Part shown: positions 1-6,633 of the stretch, piece after piece | Layout: the number at the start of each line of letters is the position of its first letter | Position numbering within the stretch: the stretch's first letter is position 1 | Translations under genes and position numbers: made by a program | Notes under the pieces: model-generated | Seen by the model: only the letters and a program-made list of their open reading frames with translations | What the model was told of the DNA's origin: nothing | The model's database searches: none | From: Sulfurovum sp. | GTDB lineage: Bacteria; Campylobacterota; Campylobacteria; Campylobacterales; Sulfurovaceae | Length of the DNA: 8,123 nucleotides | Reading direction: 5' to 3' | NCBI GenBank assembly: GCA_015661535.1 | Contig: DQVY01000108.1 | Coordinates: 1 to 8,123 of the forward strand

Positions 1-689
1 TAAGCCCCGGTGCTGCCATTGAAATTGTCGTGATCGAAGATGAAGAAGATATTTTAGAACTGGTTGAGTACCATTTAAGTAAAGAAGGATATACCGTTAC
101 AGGCTTTCTTTCGACGGAAAATGTGGAACAGTTTTTGGAAGAAGAGACACCTTCTTTGTTGATTGTTGATAGAAATTTACCTGGTATGGAAGGCAGTGAA
201 TTTGTTGCCTATTTACGGGAACTCGGTTACGATATTCCCGTTATTTTCCTTACAGCCAAAGATCAGGAGTCTGAACTTGAAGAGGGCTATGACAGAGGAG
301 GGGATGACTATATCTCTAAACCTTTTAGCCCTAAAGTGTTGACACTCAGGGTCAAAGCATTGTTGAGGCGTGCGGGTGTTTTGGTAAAACAAGAACGCAT
401 TAAACACAAAGCCTTGACCATTGATGTGCTCAAAAAAGACCTATATGTTGAGGGAGAAGTAGTCTCTCTTACGACCCTTGAGTTCAACCTTTTACACACT
501 TTCATTAAACATATTGACAAGCCGCTCACAAGAGATTTTCTTCGTGATGAGGTATGGCCTTCGCATGGAGAAGGGGTGAATGACAATGCGATCAATGTAG
601 CGATCAACAGACTGAAAAATAAAATTGACCCACAAAATATACAAAACTACTTTCATCCTGTTTGGGGTGTCGGATATAAATTTTCATAA
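1..689 (+). CDS. OmpR/PhoB-family response regulator, 5' end cut by the window edge
   Basis: This is a two-component DNA-binding response regulator: a cytoplasmic receiver domain phosphorylated by a histidine kinase (not in the window) that controls a C-terminal winged helix. Numbered from the in-window GTG at 30, the acidic pocket is the EDEED stretch at residues 3-7. The phospho-acceptor is D47 (IVDRNLPG), the switch Thr is T75 (FLTAK) and the conserved Lys is K97 (SKPF). The winged helix covers about 125-219 and ends in the typical VWGVGYKF strand. The GTG at 30 is probably not the start: it would remove most of receiver strand beta1, it has no Shine-Dalgarno, and the frame is open leftward through base 3, reading IEIVVIEDEED. 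The true start therefore lies left of the window. All phosphorylation residues are present. Family assignment is firm; the regulon is unknown, and PhoB itself cannot be told from related regulators here. Confidence 0.93.
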   Translation, partial: SPGAAIEIVVIEDEEDILELVEYHLSKEGYTVTGFLSTENVEQFLEEETPSLLIVDRNLPGMEGSEFVAYLRELGYDIPVIFLTAKDQESELEEGYDRGGDDYISKPFSPKVLTLRVKALLRRAGVLVKQERIKHKALTIDVLKKDLYVEGEVVSLTTLEFNLLHTFIKHIDKPLTRDFLRDEVWPSHGEGVNDNAINVAINRLKNKIDPQNIQNYFHPVWGVGYKFS

Positions 690-715
690 AAATATGTCAA
701 TATGACATATTTTTA
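687..715. repeat. Perfect 13-bp inverted repeat with 3-nt spacer between the response regulator and recQ
   Basis: The arms TAAAAATATGTCA (687-699) and TGACATATTTTTA (703-715) are exact reverse complements around ATA. The left arm includes the TAA stop of the response regulator. With an A-run on one side and a T-run on the other, it could act as a weak, bidirectional intrinsic terminator; the stem has only two G:C pairs. The inner TGTCA-ATA-TGACA could equally be a dimeric operator just upstream of recQ. The symmetry is seen directly; either function is inference. Confidence 0.6.
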
Positions 716-749
716 CTCACTTTGACAGAAGAGATGTTACACTTCACTT

Positions 750-2528
750 ATGAATAAATTAGAAACTTTAGAACACTATTTTGGACACAGCGCATTTAGA
801 CCTCTACAAGAAGAAGTGGTTGATGCTATTTTAGACAAACAAGATGTTTTGATGATCCTTCCTACAGGGGGAGGGAAATCACTCTGTTACCAACTCCCTA
901 CCTTGCTTATGGAAGGCATTACTGTGGTGGTCTCTCCTCTGCTTGCACTGATGCATGATCAGGTGGTAGCGTTACAGGAAAACGATATCCCAGCAGCCAT
1001 GCTTTCGTCCATGCAGAGCCTTGAAGAGGGTCAAGCTATAGAACAAAAACTGCGTAGAGGTGAGATAAAGCTGCTTTATGTCGCACCTGAACGTCTCACC
1101 AATGCCTATTTTTTAAACCTCTTGCATCAGCTTCCCATCAATTTTTTTGTCATCGATGAAGCACACTGTGTCTCTGAGTGGGGGCATGAATTCAGAGAGA
1201 ACTATAGACGTTTGAGCTTGCTGAAAGAGCAGTTCTCCACAACACCTATTGCGGCATTTACCGCTACCGCCACCCATGCAGTCGAGAGTGACATTGCTTC
1301 CAATTTGGGACTGCAAAACCCGAAACGTGTCAGAGGCTCTCTCTTTCGTGAGAATTTGACCATTCATGCAAGACACCGTATTAAAGACGGGCGTGCACAA
1401 TTGATGGAGTTTTTGAAACTCCACAAAGGGGAATCGGGGATTATCTATACCCTTTCTCGTAAATCTACAGAGGCAGTAGCACACTTTTTGCAGACCAAAG
1501 GCATTGAAGCCAAGGCTTACCATGCAGGACTTCCAACAGAAGAGAAAAATGCTACCTATGCAGATTTTGTTGCAGACAGGGTACAGGTTGTGGTCGCTAC
1601 TATTGCCTTTGGTATGGGCATAGACAAATCGAACATTCGCTTTGTGGTACACATGACCATGCCAAAAACCTTAGAGAACTTTTATCAGGAAATAGGACGG
1701 GCAGGAAGAGATGGGGTGGAGTCAGAAACGCTGCTCCTGTTTTCGGCACAAGACATTGTGCAGCAAAAGAGCTTTATAGAAGACCTCCCGGAAACACCCT
1801 ATAAAGCACATGCCTTTAACAAGCTTGATGCCATGGTACGCTTTGCCAATTCAGAGAATTGCAGACACCAGAGTGTTGCAGCCTATTTTGATGACCGTAT
1901 AGAGGCGTGTGGAAACAAATGTGACAACTGTACCGCACCGGAAAGCGAAAAGGTGGACATTACCACCGCAGCAAGAATGTTACTCTCTACCATCTTACGC
2001 ACAGAACAAAATTTTGGGCTGCATTACGTCATAGATGTACTAAAAGGCAGCAAAGAACAGCGAGTACTGCAAAACGGACACGATGCTTTGTCTGTGTATG
2101 GCATAGGAGAGGAGTACTCTAAGTCACAATGGTTGACCATAGGGGACAAACTCTTAGAGTTAAATGCAGTAAGTATTGGTGAGTTTAAAGTATACAAACT
2201 AACAGAGTTTGGTGCGGAAGTCATTAAAGGTGCACATACTATAGCATTGAAAAAAGAGCGTTTGACGGTGCAAAAAGCAGCACCGAAAAAGAAAGTGAGT
2301 TATTTCGATGACTATGATGTTGAAGTCTATGACAAATTAAGAGAACTTCGTACGGAGATCGCTTCTAAAAAAGGCATTCCTCCTTACATTGTCTTTTCAG
2401 ACAAAACACTCAAAGACTTGAGTAACAAACAGCCGCAGGACAAAGAAGAAATGTTAGCCGTTCATGGGATTGGGGAAGTGAAGTTTGAGAGGTATGGAGA
2501 GGTGTTTTTGGAGTTGTTAAATGCATAA
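750..2528 (+). CDS. recQ: ATP-dependent DNA helicase RecQ
   Basis: RecQ is a 3'-5' superfamily 2 helicase acting in recombination and in processing stalled forks. All expected motifs are visible: motif 0 FRPLQ (16-20), Walker A PTGGGKS (38-44), SPLLALMHDQ (62-71), DEAH box 136-139 followed by the RecQ-specific aromatic loop with W144, H146, F148 and R149, TATAT (171-175), motif V with AFGMGID (286-292), and arginine-finger motif VI QEIGRAGRDG (313-322). A zinc site follows (C371, C387, C391, C394), then an RQC winged helix (about 400-500) and an HRDC domain (about 521-592). At 592 aa it is a full-length bacterial RecQ. The start fits the family N-terminus, but there is no good Shine-Dalgarno: the nearest purine run (AGAAGAG, 727-733) is 16 nt away. 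A TGtTACACT extended -10-like element ends at 743, which would give a nearly leaderless message. It overlaps rnhB by 8 nt. Confidence 0.97.
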   Translation: MNKLETLEHYFGHSAFRPLQEEVVDAILDKQDVLMILPTGGGKSLCYQLPTLLMEGITVVVSPLLALMHDQVVALQENDIPAAMLSSMQSLEEGQAIEQKLRRGEIKLLYVAPERLTNAYFLNLLHQLPINFFVIDEAHCVSEWGHEFRENYRRLSLLKEQFSTTPIAAFTATATHAVESDIASNLGLQNPKRVRGSLFRENLTIHARHRIKDGRAQLMEFLKLHKGESGIIYTLSRKSTEAVAHFLQTKGIEAKAYHAGLPTEEKNATYADFVADRVQVVVATIAFGMGIDKSNIRFVVHMTMPKTLENFYQEIGRAGRDGVESETLLLFSAQDIVQQKSFIEDLPETPYKAHAFNKLDAMVRFANSENCRHQSVAAYFDDRIEACGNKCDNCTAPESEKVDITTAARMLLSTILRTEQNFGLHYVIDVLKGSKEQRVLQNGHDALSVYGIGEEYSKSQWLTIGDKLLELNAVSIGEFKVYKLTEFGAEVIKGAHTIALKKERLTVQKAAPKKKVSYFDDYDVEVYDKLRELRTEIASKKGIPPYIVFSDKTLKDLSNKQPQDKEEMLAVHGIGEVKFERYGEVFLELLNA

Positions 2529-3066
2529 TAAACCCCTGTGTGGCATAGACGAGGCTGGGCGTGGTCCTCTGGCTGGTTCTTTGGTGATAGCCGGGGTTGT
2601 TTTGAAAAACCCTGTAGAGGGATTGATGGACTCTAAGAAATTGACAGAAAAAAAACGTGAGGCTCTGTATCCACTAGTGTTGGAAAATGCAGACTGTCAC
2701 ATTGTCTCTTTTTCTGCGCAAGAGGTAGACACACTGGGTATCTCTACCTGTTTACAACAAGGTTTACAGCGTATACAAGAACATTTACAAGATGTTGACT
2801 ACCTGTTTGACGGAAACAGCAGTTTTGGTGTAGAAAACATCACAACAATGGTCAAAGCAGATGCAAAGATAGCAGAAGTTTCCGCGGCAAGTATCTTGGC
2901 TAAAGTGACACATGACAGAGAGATCATTGAAATGGCTAAAAAATACCCAGAGTATGGATTTGAAAAACATAAGGGGTATGGGACCAAAGCACATATGGAG
3001 GCTTTACTGAAGTATGGAAGATGCCCGGTACACAGAAAAACATTCCGTGTAAAAGGGCTAGATTAG
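2521..3066 (+). CDS. rnhB: Ribonuclease HII
   Basis: RNase HII cleaves the RNA strand of RNA:DNA hybrids and nicks 5' of single ribonucleotides embedded in DNA, starting ribonucleotide excision repair. The signature GIDEAGRGPLAG (8-19) carries catalytic D10 and E11. The remaining metal ligands fit D97 (LFDGN) and D114 (KADAK, usually KGDAK/S). DSKKL (37-41) and the SAASILAKVTHDR block (121-133) are also typical, and the GYGT and HRKTF stretches near the C-terminus match the family. At 181 aa it is slightly shorter than the E. coli enzyme but complete. The ATG at 2521 lies inside the end of recQ (8-nt overlap), with a GGAG Shine-Dalgarno at 2510-2513 and 7-nt spacing. Co-transcription and coupling with recQ are therefore likely. 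It ends 32 bp from the convergent DUF945-like gene. Confidence 0.97.
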   Translation: MHNKPLCGIDEAGRGPLAGSLVIAGVVLKNPVEGLMDSKKLTEKKREALYPLVLENADCHIVSFSAQEVDTLGISTCLQQGLQRIQEHLQDVDYLFDGNSSFGVENITTMVKADAKIAEVSAASILAKVTHDREIIEMAKKYPEYGFEKHKGYGTKAHMEALLKYGRCPVHRKTFRVKGLD

Positions 3067-3098
3067 ATTTATTTCATGAAGCTTTTTTATGACGATCC

Positions 3099-4433
3099 TC
3101 ACATCACTGGCGAGCCATTGACCGTGAATTTTCCATCTTTTAATTCAAATTTATATACTTTTTTGCCATTCACATCTTTGGGGTGAAAAAGCATCATAGC
3201 CATGACAGCTTGCGGCTGCTGTGCAATGACAGCAAAGAGTGCTTCAGAAAGAGAAAGATTGATGTTTGCCGTGAATGCATTGAGGGCAAGCATAGGATTT
3301 TGCTGGAGAGAGGCAATGTTGAGTGATTTGTCTATCTCTACGAAGAGGTCTAACTGAAAACCTTCCATCTTGTTTCCTATGGCTTCAATGTTTGCAATGG
3401 AAAATTCCGGGATCTCTAACTGCATTCCCTTTGAAACAAGTGCCTGTAGTGCAGTATTGACCTCTTGTTCATTGTCTGGGTCTACTTTGCCCAGCGCCTC
3501 AAGTGCATTGACATCAAGTTTGTCTGCTTTCATGTCAAAATGAAGGGTATCTAAGACTATTTTCTCATTTTTCTGAGAGATCTCTATACGTTTGGTCTTT
3601 GTTTTTAAATGGCTGTATAAAAGTGTATTCTTCACTCCCGAATCTGCCAGCGCTTCAAAATCTTGAATGTTTAGGAGTATGGCATCTTTTTGCTGCATCT
3701 TGATACGCTCTATACTGTACTCTGTTGTATAGTCATATGCAGAGTCTCCAGTAACGGTATAGGTGCTATTTAATCCATCAAGAGAGAGGTCCAGTGTATC
3801 TGGTACAGTCATACTGAGTGACTTAAGTGTTTGTTTCATGCTAGAAATAGCGTCTTCTTTAATATCACCCGTAAATGTAAGTTTGCTCAGTTTTATCTGC
3901 ATAGTGATATTATCATCTGTGATTGTTTCATCAATGTCTTTCATGTAGCCTTTAAACCCTGTGCCAAGTTTGTTGATGTCACAATGGACTAAAAATGTCT
4001 TTTTCTTTAACATTTTTTCCAGTTGTTGAAGCATGCGCTTATCTTCAGGTGTTGTTGCCGCACTTGTGAGACTCTCAGGAAGCGCAAGTGGATAGAGATC
4101 AAAAGAGACGCCGCTGTAGGTATCTGAAAGATAGTTTATATCAACACCAACTTCTAATCCTTGAAGTATTTTTGCATCTTCCGGGCTCATTTTTGAACCT
4201 TTTTTTGTTAAATAGGCTGCAATTTTATCAGGCTCATCAAAGGAAATGACAAAATGTTCTTTTTTCTCACTGACTTCTCTGCCTTTGAGAGAAAAACCCT
4301 GGGTTTGAAGGGAAGCCAGTTCTGAATCAACTTCTACTTTAATCTGACTTACCAGTTGTGTTGACCCGGAGGTCATATAGTAAATGGCGGCTATAACGAT
4401 CACAGTAAATACTGCTAAACTTAATTTTTTCAT
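3099..4433 (-). CDS. Membrane-anchored DUF945-like (YdgA family) protein of unknown function
   Basis: I recognise this only at family level. The 444-aa product starts with a signal-anchor (MKK followed by a hydrophobic stretch at about 4-22 and no clear signal peptidase site). The rest is a long, beta-rich, presumably periplasmic region of alternating polar/hydrophobic strands. Overall plan, length and the C-terminal Y-x-F-x-L-KDGKFTVNG ending resemble DUF945/YdgA proteins, whose function is not well established. The start is supported by an AAAGGA Shine-Dalgarno 7 nt before the ATG, placed within the last codons of aroC; only 4 nt separate the aroC stop from this ATG. It is the last gene of the five-gene minus-strand operon. 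No catalytic motif, lipobox or metal-binding cluster is visible. An AsmA-like or other envelope beta protein is an alternative reading. Confidence 0.75.
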   Translation of the reverse strand: MKKLSLAVFTVIVIAAIYYMTSGSTQLVSQIKVEVDSELASLQTQGFSLKGREVSEKKEHFVISFDEPDKIAAYLTKKGSKMSPEDAKILQGLEVGVDINYLSDTYSGVSFDLYPLALPESLTSAATTPEDKRMLQQLEKMLKKKTFLVHCDINKLGTGFKGYMKDIDETITDDNITMQIKLSKLTFTGDIKEDAISSMKQTLKSLSMTVPDTLDLSLDGLNSTYTVTGDSAYDYTTEYSIERIKMQQKDAILLNIQDFEALADSGVKNTLLYSHLKTKTKRIEISQKNEKIVLDTLHFDMKADKLDVNALEALGKVDPDNEQEVNTALQALVSKGMQLEIPEFSIANIEAIGNKMEGFQLDLFVEIDKSLNIASLQQNPMLALNAFTANINLSLSEALFAVIAQQPQAVMAMMLFHPKDVNGKKVYKFELKDGKFTVNGSPVM

Positions 4434-4437
4434 TGGA

Positions 4438-5514
4438 TCATCCTTTATATATACGTGTTAAATGTGACATCTTTTTTCCCATATTGAGCAGGGTCATATC
4501 TGCCAGGGTGAGTGCCATCATAGCTTCACACACCACAGCACCTCGAATGGCAACACAAGGGTCATGCCGTCCTTTGAGGTTACATTTGACCTCTTCGTTG
4601 TGGGTGGTAATGGTGTCTTGTTCTTGAAAGATGGAAGGGGTAGGTTTAAAATGGGTTTTGACGATGATGGTATCACCGTTTGAGATGCCCCCAAGCATCC
4701 CTCCCGAGTGGTTGGAAGTGAAACCTTCTAAAGTAATTTCATCATTGTTCTGGCTCCCTTTGAGGTGGGTAGAAGCCACACCATCGCCTATTTCTACCGC
4801 TTTGGCTGCATTAATGCCCATCATCGCTTCAGCAAGTATGGCATCGAGTTTGTAGTAGAGCGGTTCTCCCAAGCCAATGGGAACGCCTGTGGCAGTAGTG
4901 AGTACCACACCGCCTACGGAATCATGATTGTCTTTTGCTTTTAGAATGGCTGCTTCCTGTGCTGCTTCTACTTTAGGGTCCAAGGCGTACAGTTTAGAAC
5001 TTTTAGCATGTTCAAAGTCTTGCTGCTCTCCTTTAATCCCATCTACTTCACAGAGACCACTTTGAATGCTCACGCCCAACTCTTTTAAAATAAGTTTGGC
5101 TATGGCACCGCCAGCCACCCTCGCAGCAGTTTCTCTTGCTGAAGAGCGTCCGCCACCGCGGTAATCTCTTAACCCATATTTGTGAAAGTAGGTAAAGTCT
5201 GCATGCCCTGGACGAAAAAGGTCTTTTACATTTTCATAGTCTTTTGACTTTTGGTTGGTATTGAAGATGACCATGGCTATAGGGGTTCCTGTACTCAGGC
5301 CTTCAAAAGTACCGGAAAGTATTTCAAATTTATCATCTTCTTTACGTCCGGTTTCCAGTTTTGATTTTCCGGGTTTTCGTCTGTCAAGTTCTGACTGTAT
5401 AAAGGCTTCATCAATGACAAGCCCTGCAGGAACGCCGTCAAGTATGCATCCCAGTGCTTTGCCATGTGATTCACCAAAGGTGGTCAGGGTAAGTTTTTTA
5501 CCAAAGGTATTCAT
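4438..5514 (-). CDS. aroC: Chorismate synthase
   Basis: AroC is a cytoplasmic enzyme that converts 5-enolpyruvylshikimate-3-phosphate to chorismate, the last shikimate-pathway step, using reduced FMN. Hallmarks are FGESHGKALG (13-22) with active-site H17, DRRKPG (44-49), RPGHAD (101-106) with H104, the RDYRGGGRSSARET signature (116-129), DNHDSVGG (195-202), the KPTPSI stretch (290-295) and GRHDPC (315-320). At 358 aa it is the normal full length. The ATG overlaps the rnc stop as ATGA, and an AAAGGA sits 9 nt upstream inside rnc, so translation is probably coupled to rnc. The gene is metabolically unrelated to the RNases before it; the grouping appears to be an old operon arrangement in this phylum (from memory). 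Confidence 0.98.
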   Translation of the reverse strand: MNTFGKKLTLTTFGESHGKALGCILDGVPAGLVIDEAFIQSELDRRKPGKSKLETGRKEDDKFEILSGTFEGLSTGTPIAMVIFNTNQKSKDYENVKDLFRPGHADFTYFHKYGLRDYRGGGRSSARETAARVAGGAIAKLILKELGVSIQSGLCEVDGIKGEQQDFEHAKSSKLYALDPKVEAAQEAAILKAKDNHDSVGGVVLTTATGVPIGLGEPLYYKLDAILAEAMMGINAAKAVEIGDGVASTHLKGSQNNDEITLEGFTSNHSGGMLGGISNGDTIIVKTHFKPTPSIFQEQDTITTHNEEVKCNLKGRHDPCVAIRGAVVCEAMMALTLADMTLLNMGKKMSHLTRIYKG

Positions 5515-6182
5515 TTTTTTAATTCCTTTAATGCAAGTTGTGCTGCTTTTTGCTGGGCCTCTTTTTTGCTTTTTCCTTTGGCCTTGGAGATCATTTTGTC
5601 ATTCAGTATGATGGCAATCTCAAACTCTTTTTTATGGTCTGGACCAGAGGAGCCTAACATTTCATACAGAGGTGTAACCCCATGTGTGGCCTGGGTCAGT
5701 TCCTGTAAAGCCGTTTTATAATCTTTGGAAAGAGAATCAAGGTCTATTTTGGGGTGGCACTCTTCAAGTAGTTTGACAGAAATATTTTTTGCTACTTCCA
5801 GTCCTGCTTCAAGATAGATAGCCCCAATGATCGCTTCAAAAGCATTTGAAAGCAGGGAAGGTTTGTCTCTGCCATTGTTGTTCTCTTCTGCCAGTGAAAG
5901 ATAGATATACGACCCCAGGTTTATCTTCCTTGCCAAAAGTGTAAATCCGCTTTCATTTACAAGAGAAGCACGTATTTTTGAGAGTGTGCCTTCTGCTGAT
6001 TTTGGAAACTTAGTATAGAGGTATTCCCCTACTATCAGGTCAAGGACAGCATCTCCTAAAAACTCAAGCCGCTCATTATTGTAAGGCTTTTTGTCACTTT
6101 TATGTGTCAAAGCCTCAATAATCAATTGCTTGTTTTTAAAGCTATAGTCCAGTCTTTTTTCTAATTGACTGTAATCGTTCAT
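5511..6182 (-). CDS. rnc: Ribonuclease III
   Basis: RNase III is a dimeric double-strand-specific endoribonuclease that processes rRNA precursors and structured or antisense-paired mRNAs. The nuclease domain carries the signature NERLEFLGDAVLD (36-48) with metal ligands E40 and D44, and the second acidic region SNAFEAIIG (112-120) with E116. The position of the fourth ligand (Asp114 in E. coli) is Asn113 here, read from an AAT codon. A double-stranded-RNA-binding domain follows (about 154-222), ending in KSKKEAQQKAAQLALKEL. The length of 223 aa is standard. The ATG lies 1 nt after the rnhA stop, with a TAGGAG Shine-Dalgarno inside rnhA. The stop overlaps the aroC start by 4 nt. The double-strand-binding domain and dimer region look intact, so I expect an active enzyme despite the substitution. 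Confidence 0.97.
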   Translation of the reverse strand: MNDYSQLEKRLDYSFKNKQLIIEALTHKSDKKPYNNERLEFLGDAVLDLIVGEYLYTKFPKSAEGTLSKIRASLVNESGFTLLARKINLGSYIYLSLAEENNNGRDKPSLLSNAFEAIIGAIYLEAGLEVAKNISVKLLEECHPKIDLDSLSKDYKTALQELTQATHGVTPLYEMLGSSGPDHKKEFEIAIILNDKMISKAKGKSKKEAQQKAAQLALKELKK

Positions 6183-6183
6183 G

Positions 6184-6633
6184 TCATCTCCTAAGTGTTA
6201 ATTTAATCTTTTCTGCTTCATCACGTGCCAGTTCATCGCAACGTTCATTTTCAGGATGTCCGTCGTGGCCCCTTACCCATGTCCCCCGTACATTGTGTGG
6301 TTTGGCAGCTTCCAAGTAGGCCTCCCACAGGTCTACATTTTTTACTTTTTTAAAGTTTTTACGTACCCAGCCTTCCAACCACTCATTGATGGCTTTCACC
6401 ACATACGAACTGTCTGAGATCACTTCAACATCACAAGGTTCTTTGAGCAGTTTAAGCCCCTCAATGACGCCTTGAAGCTCCATACGGTTGTTGGTAGTAT
6501 GTGCTTCAGCTCCTGAGTACTCTTTTCGTTTCCCTTTAAACTCCAAGATCCCGCCATAACCGCCGGGACCTGGGTTTCCCAGGCTGGAACCATCAGAGTA
6601 AAGAGTAATCTGTTTGCGGGCTTGATTTTGCAA
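6184..6633 (-). CDS. rnhA: Ribonuclease HI
   Basis: RNase HI degrades the RNA strand of RNA:DNA hybrids, removing R-loops and primer RNA. I choose the TTG at 6633 as start (149 aa). It has a GAGGA Shine-Dalgarno 5 nt upstream, whereas the earlier in-frame TTG at 6645 (153 aa) lies directly beside that Shine-Dalgarno and has no site of its own. In 149-aa numbering the catalytic set is D14 (YSDGSSLGNPGPGGYG), E52 (TTNNRMEL), D74 (SDSSYV) and D133 (CDELA), with H123 in GHDGHPENERCDELAR. The basic handle stretch WLEGWVRKNFKKVKNVDLW is present. Length is close to the 155-aa E. coli enzyme. It overlaps the end of the upstream LapB-like gene by 41 nt and ends 1 nt before rnc. Together with rnhB, the organism carries both RNase H types within 3.7 kb. 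Confidence 0.95.
   Translation of the reverse strand: MQNQARKQITLYSDGSSLGNPGPGGYGGILEFKGKRKEYSGAEAHTTNNRMELQGVIEGLKLLKEPCDVEVISDSSYVVKAINEWLEGWVRKNFKKVKNVDLWEAYLEAAKPHNVRGTWVRGHDGHPENERCDELARDEAEKIKLTLRR

Noticed and set aside
30..32. GTG as the start codon of the response regulator
   Set aside because: It would delete most of the first receiver beta strand, has no ribosome binding site, and the frame continues with matching residues to the window edge.
722..727. Perfect TTGACA as a -35 box for recQ
   Set aside because: No -10 hexamer lies 16-18 bp downstream; the only plausible one (TACACT, 738-743) is 10 bp away, and a -10 at correct spacing would run into the ATG.
1113..1652. 179-codon open frame on the minus strand inside recQ
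   Set aside because: It lies opposite the fully conserved helicase core and its translation shows no domain; it is a shadow of recQ.
3067..3098. Bidirectional terminator between rnhB and the DUF945-like gene
   Set aside because: Only a 4-bp TCAT/ATGA pairing and the short palindrome TTCATGAA are present; neither gives a credible stem followed by a T-run.
5255..5611. 118-codon open frame on the plus strand across the rnc/aroC junction
   Set aside because: It is antisense to two well-supported genes and its translation looks like low-complexity reverse-strand noise.
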